Shown in pieces: positions 8,414 through 16,520 of a DNA stretch of 64,000 nt. Every line of letters starts with the position of its first letter. Position 1 is the first letter of the stretch. The translations under genes were made by a program, and so were the position numbers. The notes under the pieces were generated by a model. That model was given only the letters and a program-made list of their open reading frames with translations. It was not told where the DNA came from and did not search any database. Source of the DNA: Pantoea nemavictus (GTDB lineage Bacteria; Pseudomonadota; Gammaproteobacteria; Enterobacterales; Enterobacteriaceae); NCBI RefSeq assembly GCF_037479095.1, contig NZ_JBBGZW010000001.1, positions 1,426,001 through 1,490,000 of the forward strand, given 5' to 3'.

Positions 8414-9180
8414 TGATGATGCGCAATTCCGGCTGGATTAAAGGAGGGCTGGCGCTGGCCGGCCTGCTGCTGGTGCCATCGCTGGCGCTGGCAGAACAGA
8501 ACGGACTGCCGTTGTTCTCCGCTGTGCCCTCCGCCAATGGCGGCCAGGAGTACAGCGTAAAAATTGAAATTCTGATTCTGATGACGCTGCTCGGCCTGCT
8601 GCCGATCATGATGCTGATGATGACCTGCTTTACCCGCTTTATTATCGTGCTGGCGCTACTGCGCCAGGCGATTGGCCTGCAGCAAAGCCCGCCGAATAAG
8701 GTGCTGACCGGTATTGCGCTGGTGCTGACGCTGCTGGTGATGCGTCCGGTGTGGACCAACGTCTACGACAACGCGGTGCTGCCGTATCAAAACAACGAAA
8801 TCAGCCTGCAGCAGGCGCTGAGTACCGGTCAGGTGCCGTTGAAAAAATTCATGCTGTCGCAAACGCACAGCACTTCGCTGGCGCAGATCATGACCATCGC
8901 TAACGCTACGGGCGAGCCGGAAGCGCAGGATCTCACCATCATCGCGCCCGCTTTTGTGCTGAGCGAACTGAAAACCGCCTTCAAAATTGGCTTTATGATC
9001 TACATCCCGTTCCTGGTGATCGACCTGATCGTCGCCAGCATTTTGATGGCAATGGGGATGATGATGCTGTCACCGCTGATTGTCTCGCTGCCGTTCAAAC
9101 TGATTCTGTTTGTTCTCTGTGACGGCTGGTCGCTGATTGTTGGCACGCTGACGCAAAGCGTGCAGGGGCTGGGATTATGA
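8413..9180 (+). CDS. fliP: Flagellar export gate protein FliP
   Basis: A 255-residue core component of the flagellar type III export gate. It carries a cleavable signal-like N-terminus (GLALAGLLLVPSLALA), as in other FliP proteins, then four membrane segments. Family motifs include SVKIEILILMTLLGLLPIMM, CFTRFIIVLALLRQAIGLQQ and LSELKTAFKIGFMIYIPFLVIDL. Three consecutive possible ATGs occur at 8413, 8416 and 8419. The gene overlaps fliN and fliQ by one and four bases. FliO is absent between fliN and fliP, as is common in lateral systems. Confidence 0.97.
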   Translation: MMMRNSGWIKGGLALAGLLLVPSLALAEQNGLPLFSAVPSANGGQEYSVKIEILILMTLLGLLPIMMLMMTCFTRFIIVLALLRQAIGLQQSPPNKVLTGIALVLTLLVMRPVWTNVYDNAVLPYQNNEISLQQALSTGQVPLKKFMLSQTHSTSLAQIMTIANATGEPEAQDLTIIAPAFVLSELKTAFKIGFMIYIPFLVIDLIVASILMAMGMMMLSPLIVSLPFKLILFVLCDGWSLIVGTLTQSVQGLGL

Positions 9181-9449
9181 TGAATATCGACGTCGCTGGC
9201 GACATTCTGGCGCAAGGCCTGAAACTGGTGCTGATCATCTCCGCCGTGGCCATCGTGCCGAGCCTGATCACCGGTCTGCTGGTGAGCATTTTTCAGGCCA
9301 CCACCCAGATCAATGAACAGACGCTGAGCTTTCTGCCGCGTCTGATCATGACGCTGTTAGTACTGGTGTTTGCCGGTAAATGGATGCTGACGCAGCTGAT
9401 CGACTTCACCCAGCTGATCTTTCAGCAGGCCGCGCAGTTGGTGGGCTAA
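9177..9449 (+). CDS. fliQ: Flagellar export gate protein FliQ
   Basis: A 90-residue protein with two transmembrane hairpin helices (LVLIISAVAIVPSLITGLLVS and LIMTLLVLVFAGKWMLTQL) joined by the conserved FQATTQINEQTLSFLP segment. Four copies assemble with FliP and FliR into the export channel. The start overlaps the fliP stop; a second ATG three bases on is equally possible. Confidence 0.96.
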   Translation: MMNIDVAGDILAQGLKLVLIISAVAIVPSLITGLLVSIFQATTQINEQTLSFLPRLIMTLLVLVFAGKWMLTQLIDFTQLIFQQAAQLVG

Positions 9450-9451
9450 CG

Positions 9452-10225
9452 ATGGGCATCGCCATCAACGATCTGATCCAGCCGATCTTCGCGCTGTGGC
9501 TGCCCTTGGTGCGCATCTATGCCTTCATGCACTTTTGCCCGCTGCTGGATAACCGCGCCTTTACGCGTAAAGCCAAGCTGGGACTGGCGCTGCTGCTGAG
9601 CATCGTGATGACGCCGATGCTGACGCACAACGTGGTGCTGCGTGAGCTGATGTCGGTACAGAGCCTGATTCTGACCGGCGAGCAAATTCTGTGGGGATTC
9701 GTGTTTGGACAGATGCTGTGGTGGACCTTTTGGGCGCTGCAGACGGCGGGCAATATTTTGTCGATGAACATGGGCCTTGGAATGGCGGTAATGAACGATC
9801 CCGCCAGCGGCAGCTCCACCATGGTGATCTCACAAATTATTCAGATCTGGGCTGCGCTGCTGTTCTTCAGCATGGACGGTCATCTACTGCTGCTCACCAT
9901 TCTCTACAGCGGCTTTACCTACTGGCCGATTGGTCAGGCGATTAATGAATTTTCGCTGCGCACGCTGGCCGGCGGCGTGGGCTGGATCTTTAGCGGCGCG
10001 CTGCTGCTGGCGATGCCGACGGTGGTGATCATGATGCTGGTCCAGGGCGTATTTGGTTTGCTGAACCGCATTTCGCCGACGCTGAACCTGTTCGCGCTCG
10101 GCTTCCCCATCAGCATGCTGTTTGGCCTGTTTTGCTTCACGTTACTGATAGGCAATGTGGGCAGTCACTATCTCGACCTCACCAACCAGGTGTTGGCGAT
10201 GCTGGAAAAAATGAGGAGCTACTGA
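9452..10225 (+). CDS. fliR: Flagellar export gate protein FliR
   Basis: A 257-residue polytopic membrane protein with the FliR/SpaR pattern: RIYAFMHFCPLLDNRAFTRKAKLGLALLLS near the N-terminus, GEQILWGFVFGQMLWWTFWALQTAGNILSMNMGLGMA in the middle, and SPTLNLFALGFPISMLFGLF near the C-terminus. The ATG at 9452 follows the fliQ stop by two bases and gives the family-typical length. The stop overlaps the flhB start (TGATG). Confidence 0.96.
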   Translation: MGIAINDLIQPIFALWLPLVRIYAFMHFCPLLDNRAFTRKAKLGLALLLSIVMTPMLTHNVVLRELMSVQSLILTGEQILWGFVFGQMLWWTFWALQTAGNILSMNMGLGMAVMNDPASGSSTMVISQIIQIWAALLFFSMDGHLLLLTILYSGFTYWPIGQAINEFSLRTLAGGVGWIFSGALLLAMPTVVIMMLVQGVFGLLNRISPTLNLFALGFPISMLFGLFCFTLLIGNVGSHYLDLTNQVLAMLEKMRSY

Positions 10226-11361
10226 TGGCGGATGCTGGCAGTGGAGATAAGAGCGAAAAACCCAGCCCGGGTAAGCTGCGTAAAGCGCGGCAGAAAGGGG
10301 ATATTCCCCGCTCCAAAGAGGTGAATCTGGCGGTCTGCCTGGTGATGGCGCTGATCATGATGACGCTGTTCTTTCCGTATTATCGTGATTTGATTCAGGC
10401 GTCATTTCTTGCGGTGCGCCAAATGGCGGAGCGCATTCATGATGATGGCGCGCTGCATCAATTCATGCTGACGCAGGTGCTGATCATGCTGAAATTCATC
10501 GCCACGCTGATCCCGATTCCCTTCGCGGCCGCGCTGTCGACGCTGGTGCCCGGCGGCTGGATCTTTGTCATCACGCGCATCAAGCCCGATTTTAAAAAGC
10601 TCAACCCGATCAGCGGGGCGAAGCGCATGTTTTCCATGCAGCACTACGTGGATGTGCTGAAGATGATCGCCAAGTGCCTGCTGATGCTGGCGCTGCTGTG
10701 GAGCACCATCAAAGGCAATCTGAGCGAAATGATGGGCCTGCAAGGCCTGTTTTTGCGTGATTCGATCAACCACGGGCTGGCGTTGTATGAGTCGATGATG
10801 CGGCTATTTATCTTCACCATTGTGCTGTTCGCGGTGATCGATGTGCCGCTGACGAAATTCTTCTTTACCAAGAAGATGAAGATGTCGAAGAAAGAAGTGC
10901 GCGATGAACACAAGAACAACGAAGGTAACCCGCAGGTAAAAGGCCGTATTCGTAACCTGCAGCGCCAGATGGCGATGGGGCAAATCAACAAACAGGTGCC
11001 GCTGGCGGATGTGGTGATCACTAACCCGACGCACTTCGCGGTGGCGCTGAAATACGATCCGAAAAAAGCGCCGGCACCTTACATCGTCGCCAAAGGCGTG
11101 GATGACGTGGCGCTGTATATCCGCAGCGTGGCCGGCAAACACAAAATTGATGTGGTGGAGTTTCCACCGCTGGCGCGTGCGGTTTATCACAGCACGCGCG
11201 TTAATCAGCAAATTCCCGCAGCCCTGTTCCGTCCGATTGCGCAGGTGCTGACTTACGTGATGCAACTGCAAACCTGGCGCAATGGCCAGGGTGAAAAACC
11301 CCGGCTGGATACCCAACTGCCGAACCTGGATGAGGTAATGAAAGTTCATGAGTCAGTTTAA
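10225..11361 (+). CDS. flhB: Flagellar export switch protein FlhB
   Basis: A 378-residue export-gate protein with the family N-terminus (DKSEKPSPGKLRKARQKGDIPRSKEVN), four membrane helices, and a cytoplasmic domain containing the autocleavage motif N-P-T-H (ADVVITNPTHFAVALKYD, near residue 265). Cleavage between N and P switches substrate specificity from rod/hook to filament type. Placing flhB and flhA directly after fliR, rather than in a separate flhBAE operon, is a hallmark of lateral/Flag-2 clusters. It overlaps flhA by 14 bases. Confidence 0.97.
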   Translation: MADAGSGDKSEKPSPGKLRKARQKGDIPRSKEVNLAVCLVMALIMMTLFFPYYRDLIQASFLAVRQMAERIHDDGALHQFMLTQVLIMLKFIATLIPIPFAAALSTLVPGGWIFVITRIKPDFKKLNPISGAKRMFSMQHYVDVLKMIAKCLLMLALLWSTIKGNLSEMMGLQGLFLRDSINHGLALYESMMRLFIFTIVLFAVIDVPLTKFFFTKKMKMSKKEVRDEHKNNEGNPQVKGRIRNLQRQMAMGQINKQVPLADVVITNPTHFAVALKYDPKKAPAPYIVAKGVDDVALYIRSVAGKHKIDVVEFPPLARAVYHSTRVNQQIPAALFRPIAQVLTYVMQLQTWRNGQGEKPRLDTQLPNLDEVMKVHESV

Positions 11362-13450
11362 ACCGCGCCAGTTTAGTCAACTGCTGCGCCAGGCACACAT
11401 TGGCGTTCCGATACTTCTGCTCAGCGTGCTGGCGATGGTGATCTTGCCGCTGCCGCCGATTGTGCTGGACGTGCTGTTCACCTTTAACATCGTGCTGGCG
11501 ATCATGGTGCTGCTGGCGAGCGTTAACAGTAATCGCCCGCTGGATTTCTCCATCTTCCCCACCATTTTGCTGATCACCACGCTGATGCGCCTGACGCTCA
11601 ACGTGGCCTCGACACGCGTGGTGCTGCTCGATGGTCATGAAGGAGTTGGTGCGGCCGGTAAGGTGATTGAAGCCTTCGGTAACGTGGTGATTGGCGGCAA
11701 CTTTGTCGTCGGCTTTGTGGTGTTCATCATCCTGATGATCATCAACTTTGTGGTGGTGACCAAAGGGGCCGAGCGTATTTCAGAAGTCTCGGCACGCTTT
11801 ACCCTTGATGCATTACCCGGCAAACAGATGGCGATCGATGCCGATCTCAATGCTGGCCTGATCAATCAGGAGCAGGCCGGTAGCCGCCGCAAAGACGTGG
11901 CGAATGAAGCCGATTTCTACGGTGCGATGGACGGTGCCTCGAAGTTCGTGCGCGGGGATGCGATCGCCGGGATCATGATCCTGCTGATCAGCGTGATTGG
12001 CGGTATTTTGATTGGCGTGTTCAAGCACGGATTACCGGCGGGACAAGCATTTGAGCAATATGTGCTGCTGACCATTGGTGACGGCTTAGTGGCACAGATT
12101 CCCTCGCTGCTGCTGTCAACGGCGGCGGCGATTATCGTGACGCGCATCAGCGATGGCGCGGACATGGGCGATGACATTAAATCGCAGCTGCTGGCGAAAC
12201 CCAACACGCTTTACACCGCCGCCGCCGTGATGTTTGTGCTGGCGATCGTGCCCGGCATGCCGCATTTGGTGTTCCTGATCTTTACCGCTCTGCTGCTGTT
12301 CGCTGCCTGGCGTCAAGGCCGTAATGTGCAAAAGCCGACGCAGGATCATGCCGATATGGACGCCATCCATCAGGCGCTGGCGCAGCCGGAAGAGCAGCCG
12401 GCGATTGGCTGGGACAATATCCCGATGGTTGAGCCAATCGGCCTCAATCTCGGCTACAAGCTGGTGACGCTGGTGGATAAAGGCAAAGGTGCGCCGCTGA
12501 CGTTGCGTATGCGCGGCGTGCGTCAGGTGGTGTCTGAAACCAGCGGCGTGCTGCTGCCGGAAATCGCCCTTCGCGAGGATTTCCATCTCAAACCGGCGCA
12601 GTACGCGATTAAGATCAATGGCGTGCGCACCGCAGTTGGCGAAGTGCACGCCGATCGCCTGATGGCGATCCCCACGCCGGAGCAGTACGGCGAGATCGAC
12701 GGCGTGCTGGACACCGATCCCGCCTACGGCATGGCGGTGACCTGGATCCTGCCGGAGCAGAAAGCCAAGGCGCTGAATCTGGGTTATCAGGTGGTAGATT
12801 GCGCCAGCGTCGTCGCTACGCATGTGAATAAAGTGGTGCGCGAGCATCTGCCGGAGCTGTTTAATTATGATGACATCACGCAGCTGCATCAACGGCTAAG
12901 CAACGTGGCACCCAAGCTATCGGAAGATGTGAATGCCGCGGTGAATTTCAGTCTGCAGCTCAAGGTTTATCGTCTGCTGCTGAACGATCAGGTGTCGTTG
13001 AAGGACATCACCACCATTGCGACTACGCTGCTGGAGAGCTCAGCGATCACCAAAGATCCGATTCTGCTGACCTCCGATGTGCGCTATGCGCTGCGGCGCG
13101 CGATGGTGGCGGCGATTGCGCCGGACAACAAGCCGTTGTCGGCTTATACGCTGGAGAACAGTCTGGAGAATCTGCTGCTCTCCGCGCTGAACCAGGCGCA
13201 GCAGGCCGGCAAAGTGGCGCTCGATAGCTTCCCGGTTGATCCCAATATCCTGACGCAGTTGCAGAGCACGCTGCCGGTGATGATGGAGCAGCTTAAAGCG
13301 CAGAATCTGACCCAGGTGCTGCTGGTAACGCCGCAGCTGCGTCCACTGATTGCGCGCTATGCCCGACTGTTTGCCAACGGGCTGAACGTGCTGTCGTATA
13401 ACGAAGTACCGGATGACGCTAATTTGCAGATTGTGGGGCAGGTTTCTTGA
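11348..13450 (+). CDS. flhA: Flagellar export protein FlhA
   Basis: A 700-residue protein, the large export-gate component that docks substrate-chaperone complexes. Eight predicted N-terminal transmembrane helices (for example VPILLLSVLAMVILPLPPIV) are followed by the conserved cytoplasmic loop FTLDALPGKQMAIDADLNAG and FVRGDAIAGIM, then a soluble C-terminal domain from about residue 330 ending QIVGQVS. Length is typical (about 690-700). It ends the rightward operon; immediately downstream is a repeat array and no further flagellar gene. Confidence 0.97.
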   Translation: MSQFKPRQFSQLLRQAHIGVPILLLSVLAMVILPLPPIVLDVLFTFNIVLAIMVLLASVNSNRPLDFSIFPTILLITTLMRLTLNVASTRVVLLDGHEGVGAAGKVIEAFGNVVIGGNFVVGFVVFIILMIINFVVVTKGAERISEVSARFTLDALPGKQMAIDADLNAGLINQEQAGSRRKDVANEADFYGAMDGASKFVRGDAIAGIMILLISVIGGILIGVFKHGLPAGQAFEQYVLLTIGDGLVAQIPSLLLSTAAAIIVTRISDGADMGDDIKSQLLAKPNTLYTAAAVMFVLAIVPGMPHLVFLIFTALLLFAAWRQGRNVQKPTQDHADMDAIHQALAQPEEQPAIGWDNIPMVEPIGLNLGYKLVTLVDKGKGAPLTLRMRGVRQVVSETSGVLLPEIALREDFHLKPAQYAIKINGVRTAVGEVHADRLMAIPTPEQYGEIDGVLDTDPAYGMAVTWILPEQKAKALNLGYQVVDCASVVATHVNKVVREHLPELFNYDDITQLHQRLSNVAPKLSEDVNAAVNFSLQLKVYRLLLNDQVSLKDITTIATTLLESSAITKDPILLTSDVRYALRRAMVAAIAPDNKPLSAYTLENSLENLLLSALNQAQQAGKVALDSFPVDPNILTQLQSTLPVMMEQLKAQNLTQVLLVTPQLRPLIARYARLFANGLNVLSYNEVPDDANLQIVGQVS

Positions 13451-13505
13451 TTCGGTCCTCTGCGGCCTGACATTTCAGCCTGTGCTGGCTGTCCCCCTCC
13501 TCGGT

Positions 13506-13942
13506 CCTCCCCCACAAGTGGGGGAGGAAGATGCTGTTATATGTTAGTTCTGAAGCTGCATGTGGCAGCGTCTCCTTCCTCCTCTTGTGGGGGAGGAAGA
13601 TGCTGCTATGTGTTAGTTCTGAAGCTGCATGTGGCAGCGTCTCCTTCCTCCTCTTGTGGGGGAGGAAGATGCTGCTATGTGTTAGTTCTGAAGCTGCATG
13701 TGGCAGCGTCTCCTTCCTCCTCTTGTGGGGGAGGAAGATGCTGCTATGTGTTAGTTCTGAAGCTGCATGTGGCAGCGTCTCCTTCCTCCTCTTGTGGGGG
13801 AGGAAGATGCTGCTATATGTTAGTTCTGAAGCTGCATGTGGCAGCGTCTCCTTCCTCCTCTTGTGGGGGAGGAAGATGCTGCTATGTGTTAGTTCTGAAG
13901 CTGCATGTGGCAGCGTCTCCTTCCCCCACTTGTGGGGGAAGG
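13506..13942. repeat. Six-unit 69-bp tandem array bounded by perfect palindromes
   Basis: The segment GAAGCTGCAT recurs at 13552, 13621, 13690, 13759, 13828 and 13897, an exact 69-base period. Units are almost identical, differing mainly at TATATG/TATGTG. Each unit holds an imperfect hairpin with CTTCCTCC/GGAGGAAG arms and a small GCTGC-ATGTG-GCAGC hairpin. The array is bounded by a perfect palindrome with CCTCCCCCAC/GTGGGGGAGG arms (13506-13527) and one with CCTTCCCCCAC/GTGGGGGAAGG arms (13919-13942). As 69 is divisible by three, it keeps two frames open, which yields spurious repetitive reading frames. Confidence 0.95.
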
Positions 13943-13964
13943 CCGGGATGGGGGACCGCCAGCT

Positions 13965-14300
13965 CTATCCCTTTAAAGCCAGCATAATCACAGCGTGAAC
14001 AGCCGCTGGCTCAAGCAGCACCTCATTATTCCAAAATCTCAATACTCGCCAGCCATCTCTATTTAATTCATGGGTGCGTCTATTGTCATATCTGACATTT
14101 TCAGCGTGCTGGGAGCCATCAAGTTCAATCGCAAGCCGCTTTTCAATACAAGCAAAATCTAATATGTAGGTACCAACGGCATATTGGCGGCGAAATCGCA
14201 TTCCGCCACATTGTTGGGCACGCAGTAAAGACCATAACTTCCACTCTGCTGAGGTCATATTATTTCTCAGCTCGCGGCAGCGCTGCACATGATGTCGCAT
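13965..14300 (-). CDS. DUF559 / Vsr-like endonuclease-fold protein
   Basis: A 111-residue protein of the DUF559 family. Its core (MTSAEWKLWSLLRAQQCGGMRFRRQYAVGTYILDFACIEKRLAIELDGSQH) shows the order E, then F-R-R-Q, then D-F, then E-x-D-G-x-x-H of the very-short-patch-repair/restriction endonuclease-like fold; the Asp of ILDFAC and the Glu of AIELDG are candidate metal ligands. The role of stand-alone DUF559 proteins is unknown to me. It is monocistronic, with an AGGA nine bases before the ATG, and lies directly beside the 69-bp repeat array. Confidence 0.85.
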   Translation of the reverse strand: MRHHVQRCRELRNNMTSAEWKLWSLLRAQQCGGMRFRRQYAVGTYILDFACIEKRLAIELDGSQHAENVRYDNRRTHELNRDGWRVLRFWNNEVLLEPAAVHAVIMLALKG

Positions 14301-14473
14301 CGTGTTTCATCCTGAAAAGCGCATCCTGTTCTCTAAAATTCCCTGGCTCAATGCTTTCACGACATACTTGAGTAGCAGATTCCAACTGTTATAAAAAAAC
14401 ACAGCAAATCTGTCTCTAATTCGCTTCACTGTTATGTGCTTTACTGGCAGGCAGTGATAATTAGAGGTGAACA

Positions 14474-14956
14474 ATGGACGCGATTAAACAAATTCTGCTC
14501 GACGAAATCGCCACGCTGAACCGTGAGGGGCAGCGCGATAACTTGCCGCGCTTTAGCTTTTCCTTCCTCAAAACCCATCCGGGACTCTGGGCCATCATGT
14601 ACCTGTGCTACGCGCTGTGCGTGGCGCTGATCTTCTCGACCGACATGCTCGGCTGGCCCGCCTTCTGGTTTGCTACGGTGTTTGTGGTGGTGATGAGCGT
14701 GCTGATGCTGATGGATATCAATCCCAAATATCGCTTCGAAGATATCGATACGCTGGATTTACGCGTTTGCTATAACGGCGAGTGGTATTACGTGCAGCCG
14801 GTTTCGCAGCAGGCGCTGGATAAGATTCTGGATAACCCACAAACGCCCGATCGCGTGCGCAGCGGCATCGATCGTCTGATGAAGCAGAAAGGTGAAGTGG
14901 ATTTCTACGATGTCTACTACCTCACCTGGGGCCACCAGCAGGCGGCTCAGGTTTAG
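14474..14956 (+). CDS. ylaC: YlaC-family inner-membrane protein
   Basis: A 160-residue protein matching E. coli YlaC (156 residues) along its length as I remember it: RDNLPRFSFSFLKTHPGLW, NPKYRFEDIDTLDLRVCYNGEWY and a terminal KGEVDFYDVYYL segment. Two adjacent membrane helices lie at about residues 40-80, with a cytosolic C-terminal domain after them. The function is unknown. ATG is preceded by AGAGGTGAACA. It is convergent with ydcR, the two stop regions overlapping by four bases. Confidence 0.88.
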   Translation: MDAIKQILLDEIATLNREGQRDNLPRFSFSFLKTHPGLWAIMYLCYALCVALIFSTDMLGWPAFWFATVFVVVMSVLMLMDINPKYRFEDIDTLDLRVCYNGEWYYVQPVSQQALDKILDNPQTPDRVRSGIDRLMKQKGEVDFYDVYYLTWGHQQAAQV

Positions 14957-16365
14957 TGGTTTAGCCCGGCAATCAGTTTGCCCAACGTTTCGACGGCCGC
15001 TTCGGCACGGCTATCCCACGGCCAGGCGGTGTTAAAGCGGAAACAGTGACTGAAGCCCTCGCTGCTGGAAAACAGCTGGCCGGGGGCAATGCTGATCCCT
15101 TGCTGCAACGCCAAATGATAAAGCTCAGTGGTATTGATCTGCGCAGGCAGCGCAATCCACAGGAAATAACCGCCCGGCGTGTCGCTGATGCTGGCATCAG
15201 CAGGCAGCACCCGCCGCAGCGCCTGCTGCGCCAGCTGTTTGCGTTTCGCTAACGTCTGGCGCAGCTTTTTCAGATGCGCATCATAGCTGCGCGTGCTGAG
15301 AAAATCGGCTAAGGCCAACTGCATCGGCGCGCTGGTCGACAGCGTGCTCATCAGCTGGATACGCTGTACGCGCTGCGCATGACGCCCAGCCGCCACCCAA
15401 CCTACGCGAAATCCCGCCACCAGATTCTTAGAGAAACTGCCGCAGTGCAGCACGTTGCCATCACGATCAAAGGCTTTGGCCGGCAGCGGCTTGTCGTGGC
15501 CCTCATACAGATCGCCGTACACATCATCCTCAATCATCGCTACGTTGTAGCGCGCCAGCAACGCCACCAGCTGCTGTTTGCGCTCGGCGCTGAGCGTAAA
15601 GCCGAGCGGATTTTGCCGATTGGTCATCAGCCAGCAAGCTTTTACCGGCCAGCGCTGTAGCGCCTGCTCCAGCTCATCGAGATCCATGCCGTGTTCCACA
15701 TCGCTGGCAATGGCGATGGCGTTCAGCTTGAGGCGTTCAATCGCCTGCAGGGCGCCATAAAACGAGGGATTCTCGAGGATCACCCAATCGCCGGGTTCGG
15801 TGACGGCTTGCAGGCTCAGGTTGAGCGCTTCCATCGCGCCGTTGGTAATCACAATGTCATCCGGCGACAGCGTAATACCCTGCTGCGCGTAGCGCTGCGC
15901 CAGAATTTTGCGCAGTTCTTCATTGCCCGGCGGCAGGTTGTTGAGCGCATCGGTGGGTTTAAGATTGTGCGAGACTTTTACCAGTGAGCGCATCAGCTGT
16001 CGCTGCGGGAACAGTTCGGGATCCGGGAAGGCTGAGCCAAACGGCATAATGGCGGGATTGCGCGTGGCTTGCAGCACGTCAAACACAAAGCTGTTGGTGT
16101 CGGCCTGATCGGTTTTGGCAATTTCCTGGGTGGGCAGCCGGGGACGACTTTCGGCAGCGCGCGGCGCCACGTAGTAGCCGGATTGCGGTTTCGATACGAT
16201 CCAGCCCTGACTCTCCAGCACCTCGTAGGCGTGCATTACCGTCATCAGGCTGAGCCCGCTCTGCTCCGCCTGCTGGCGTAGCGACGGCAGTTTTTCGCCT
16301 GGCGGCCAGATGCGTGCCTCAATTTGCGTGCGAAGCTGCTCGACCAACTGCTGATATTTCGCCAC
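14953..16365 (-). CDS. ydcR: MocR-type GntR/aminotransferase regulator YdcR
   Basis: A 470-residue PLP-dependent regulator. An N-terminal winged helix (AKYQQLVEQLRTQIEARIWPPGEKLPSLRQQ) is followed by a fold-type I aminotransferase domain with the PLP lysine in CGSFSKNLVAGFRVGW and the aspartate region in MIEDDVYGDLYE. It closely resembles remembered E. coli YdcR (468 residues). I chose the GTG at 16365 because GGAG sits five bases upstream and the residue pattern then matches YdcR; a longer in-frame extension to 16425 would come from the dispersed repeat. The physiological target is unknown. Confidence 0.88.
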   Translation of the reverse strand: MAKYQQLVEQLRTQIEARIWPPGEKLPSLRQQAEQSGLSLMTVMHAYEVLESQGWIVSKPQSGYYVAPRAAESRPRLPTQEIAKTDQADTNSFVFDVLQATRNPAIMPFGSAFPDPELFPQRQLMRSLVKVSHNLKPTDALNNLPPGNEELRKILAQRYAQQGITLSPDDIVITNGAMEALNLSLQAVTEPGDWVILENPSFYGALQAIERLKLNAIAIASDVEHGMDLDELEQALQRWPVKACWLMTNRQNPLGFTLSAERKQQLVALLARYNVAMIEDDVYGDLYEGHDKPLPAKAFDRDGNVLHCGSFSKNLVAGFRVGWVAAGRHAQRVQRIQLMSTLSTSAPMQLALADFLSTRSYDAHLKKLRQTLAKRKQLAQQALRRVLPADASISDTPGGYFLWIALPAQINTTELYHLALQQGISIAPGQLFSSSEGFSHCFRFNTAWPWDSRAEAAVETLGKLIAGLNH

Positions 16366-16400
16366 CCGAACTCCGATGTAGAAGATTTGGCGGCTAGTTT

Positions 16401-16507
16401 CCCTCACCCTAACCCTCTCCCGCAAGCGGGAGAGGGAATGAGTCGGAAGGGACCGCGTGCTGGATCGGCTCCTTCTCCCGCTTGCGGGAGAAGGTTGGGA
16501 TGAGGGG
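16401..16507. repeat. MITE/BIME-like inverted repeat upstream of ydcR
   Basis: The left half is CCCTCACCCTAACCCTCTCC with a CTCTCCCGC/GCGGGAGAG hairpin. The right half is the inverted relative, a CTTCTCCCGC/GCGGGAGAAG hairpin ending GGTTGGGATGAGGGG. It lies between ydcR and the first MHYT gene and creates a false N-terminal extension of ydcR. Confidence 0.85.
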
Positions 16508-16520
16508 AAGCGTCGCCGGA

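Noticed and set aside
13506..13942. Possible CRISPR array
   Set aside because: The whole 69-base unit is repeated, spacer included; there are no unique spacers and no cas genes.
13531..13998. A 155-codon plus-strand frame with a perfectly repeated 23-residue unit, and a second frame alongside it
   Set aside because: It is a by-product of the 69-bp array, whose period is divisible by three and stop-free in two frames. It has no ribosome site or family resemblance.
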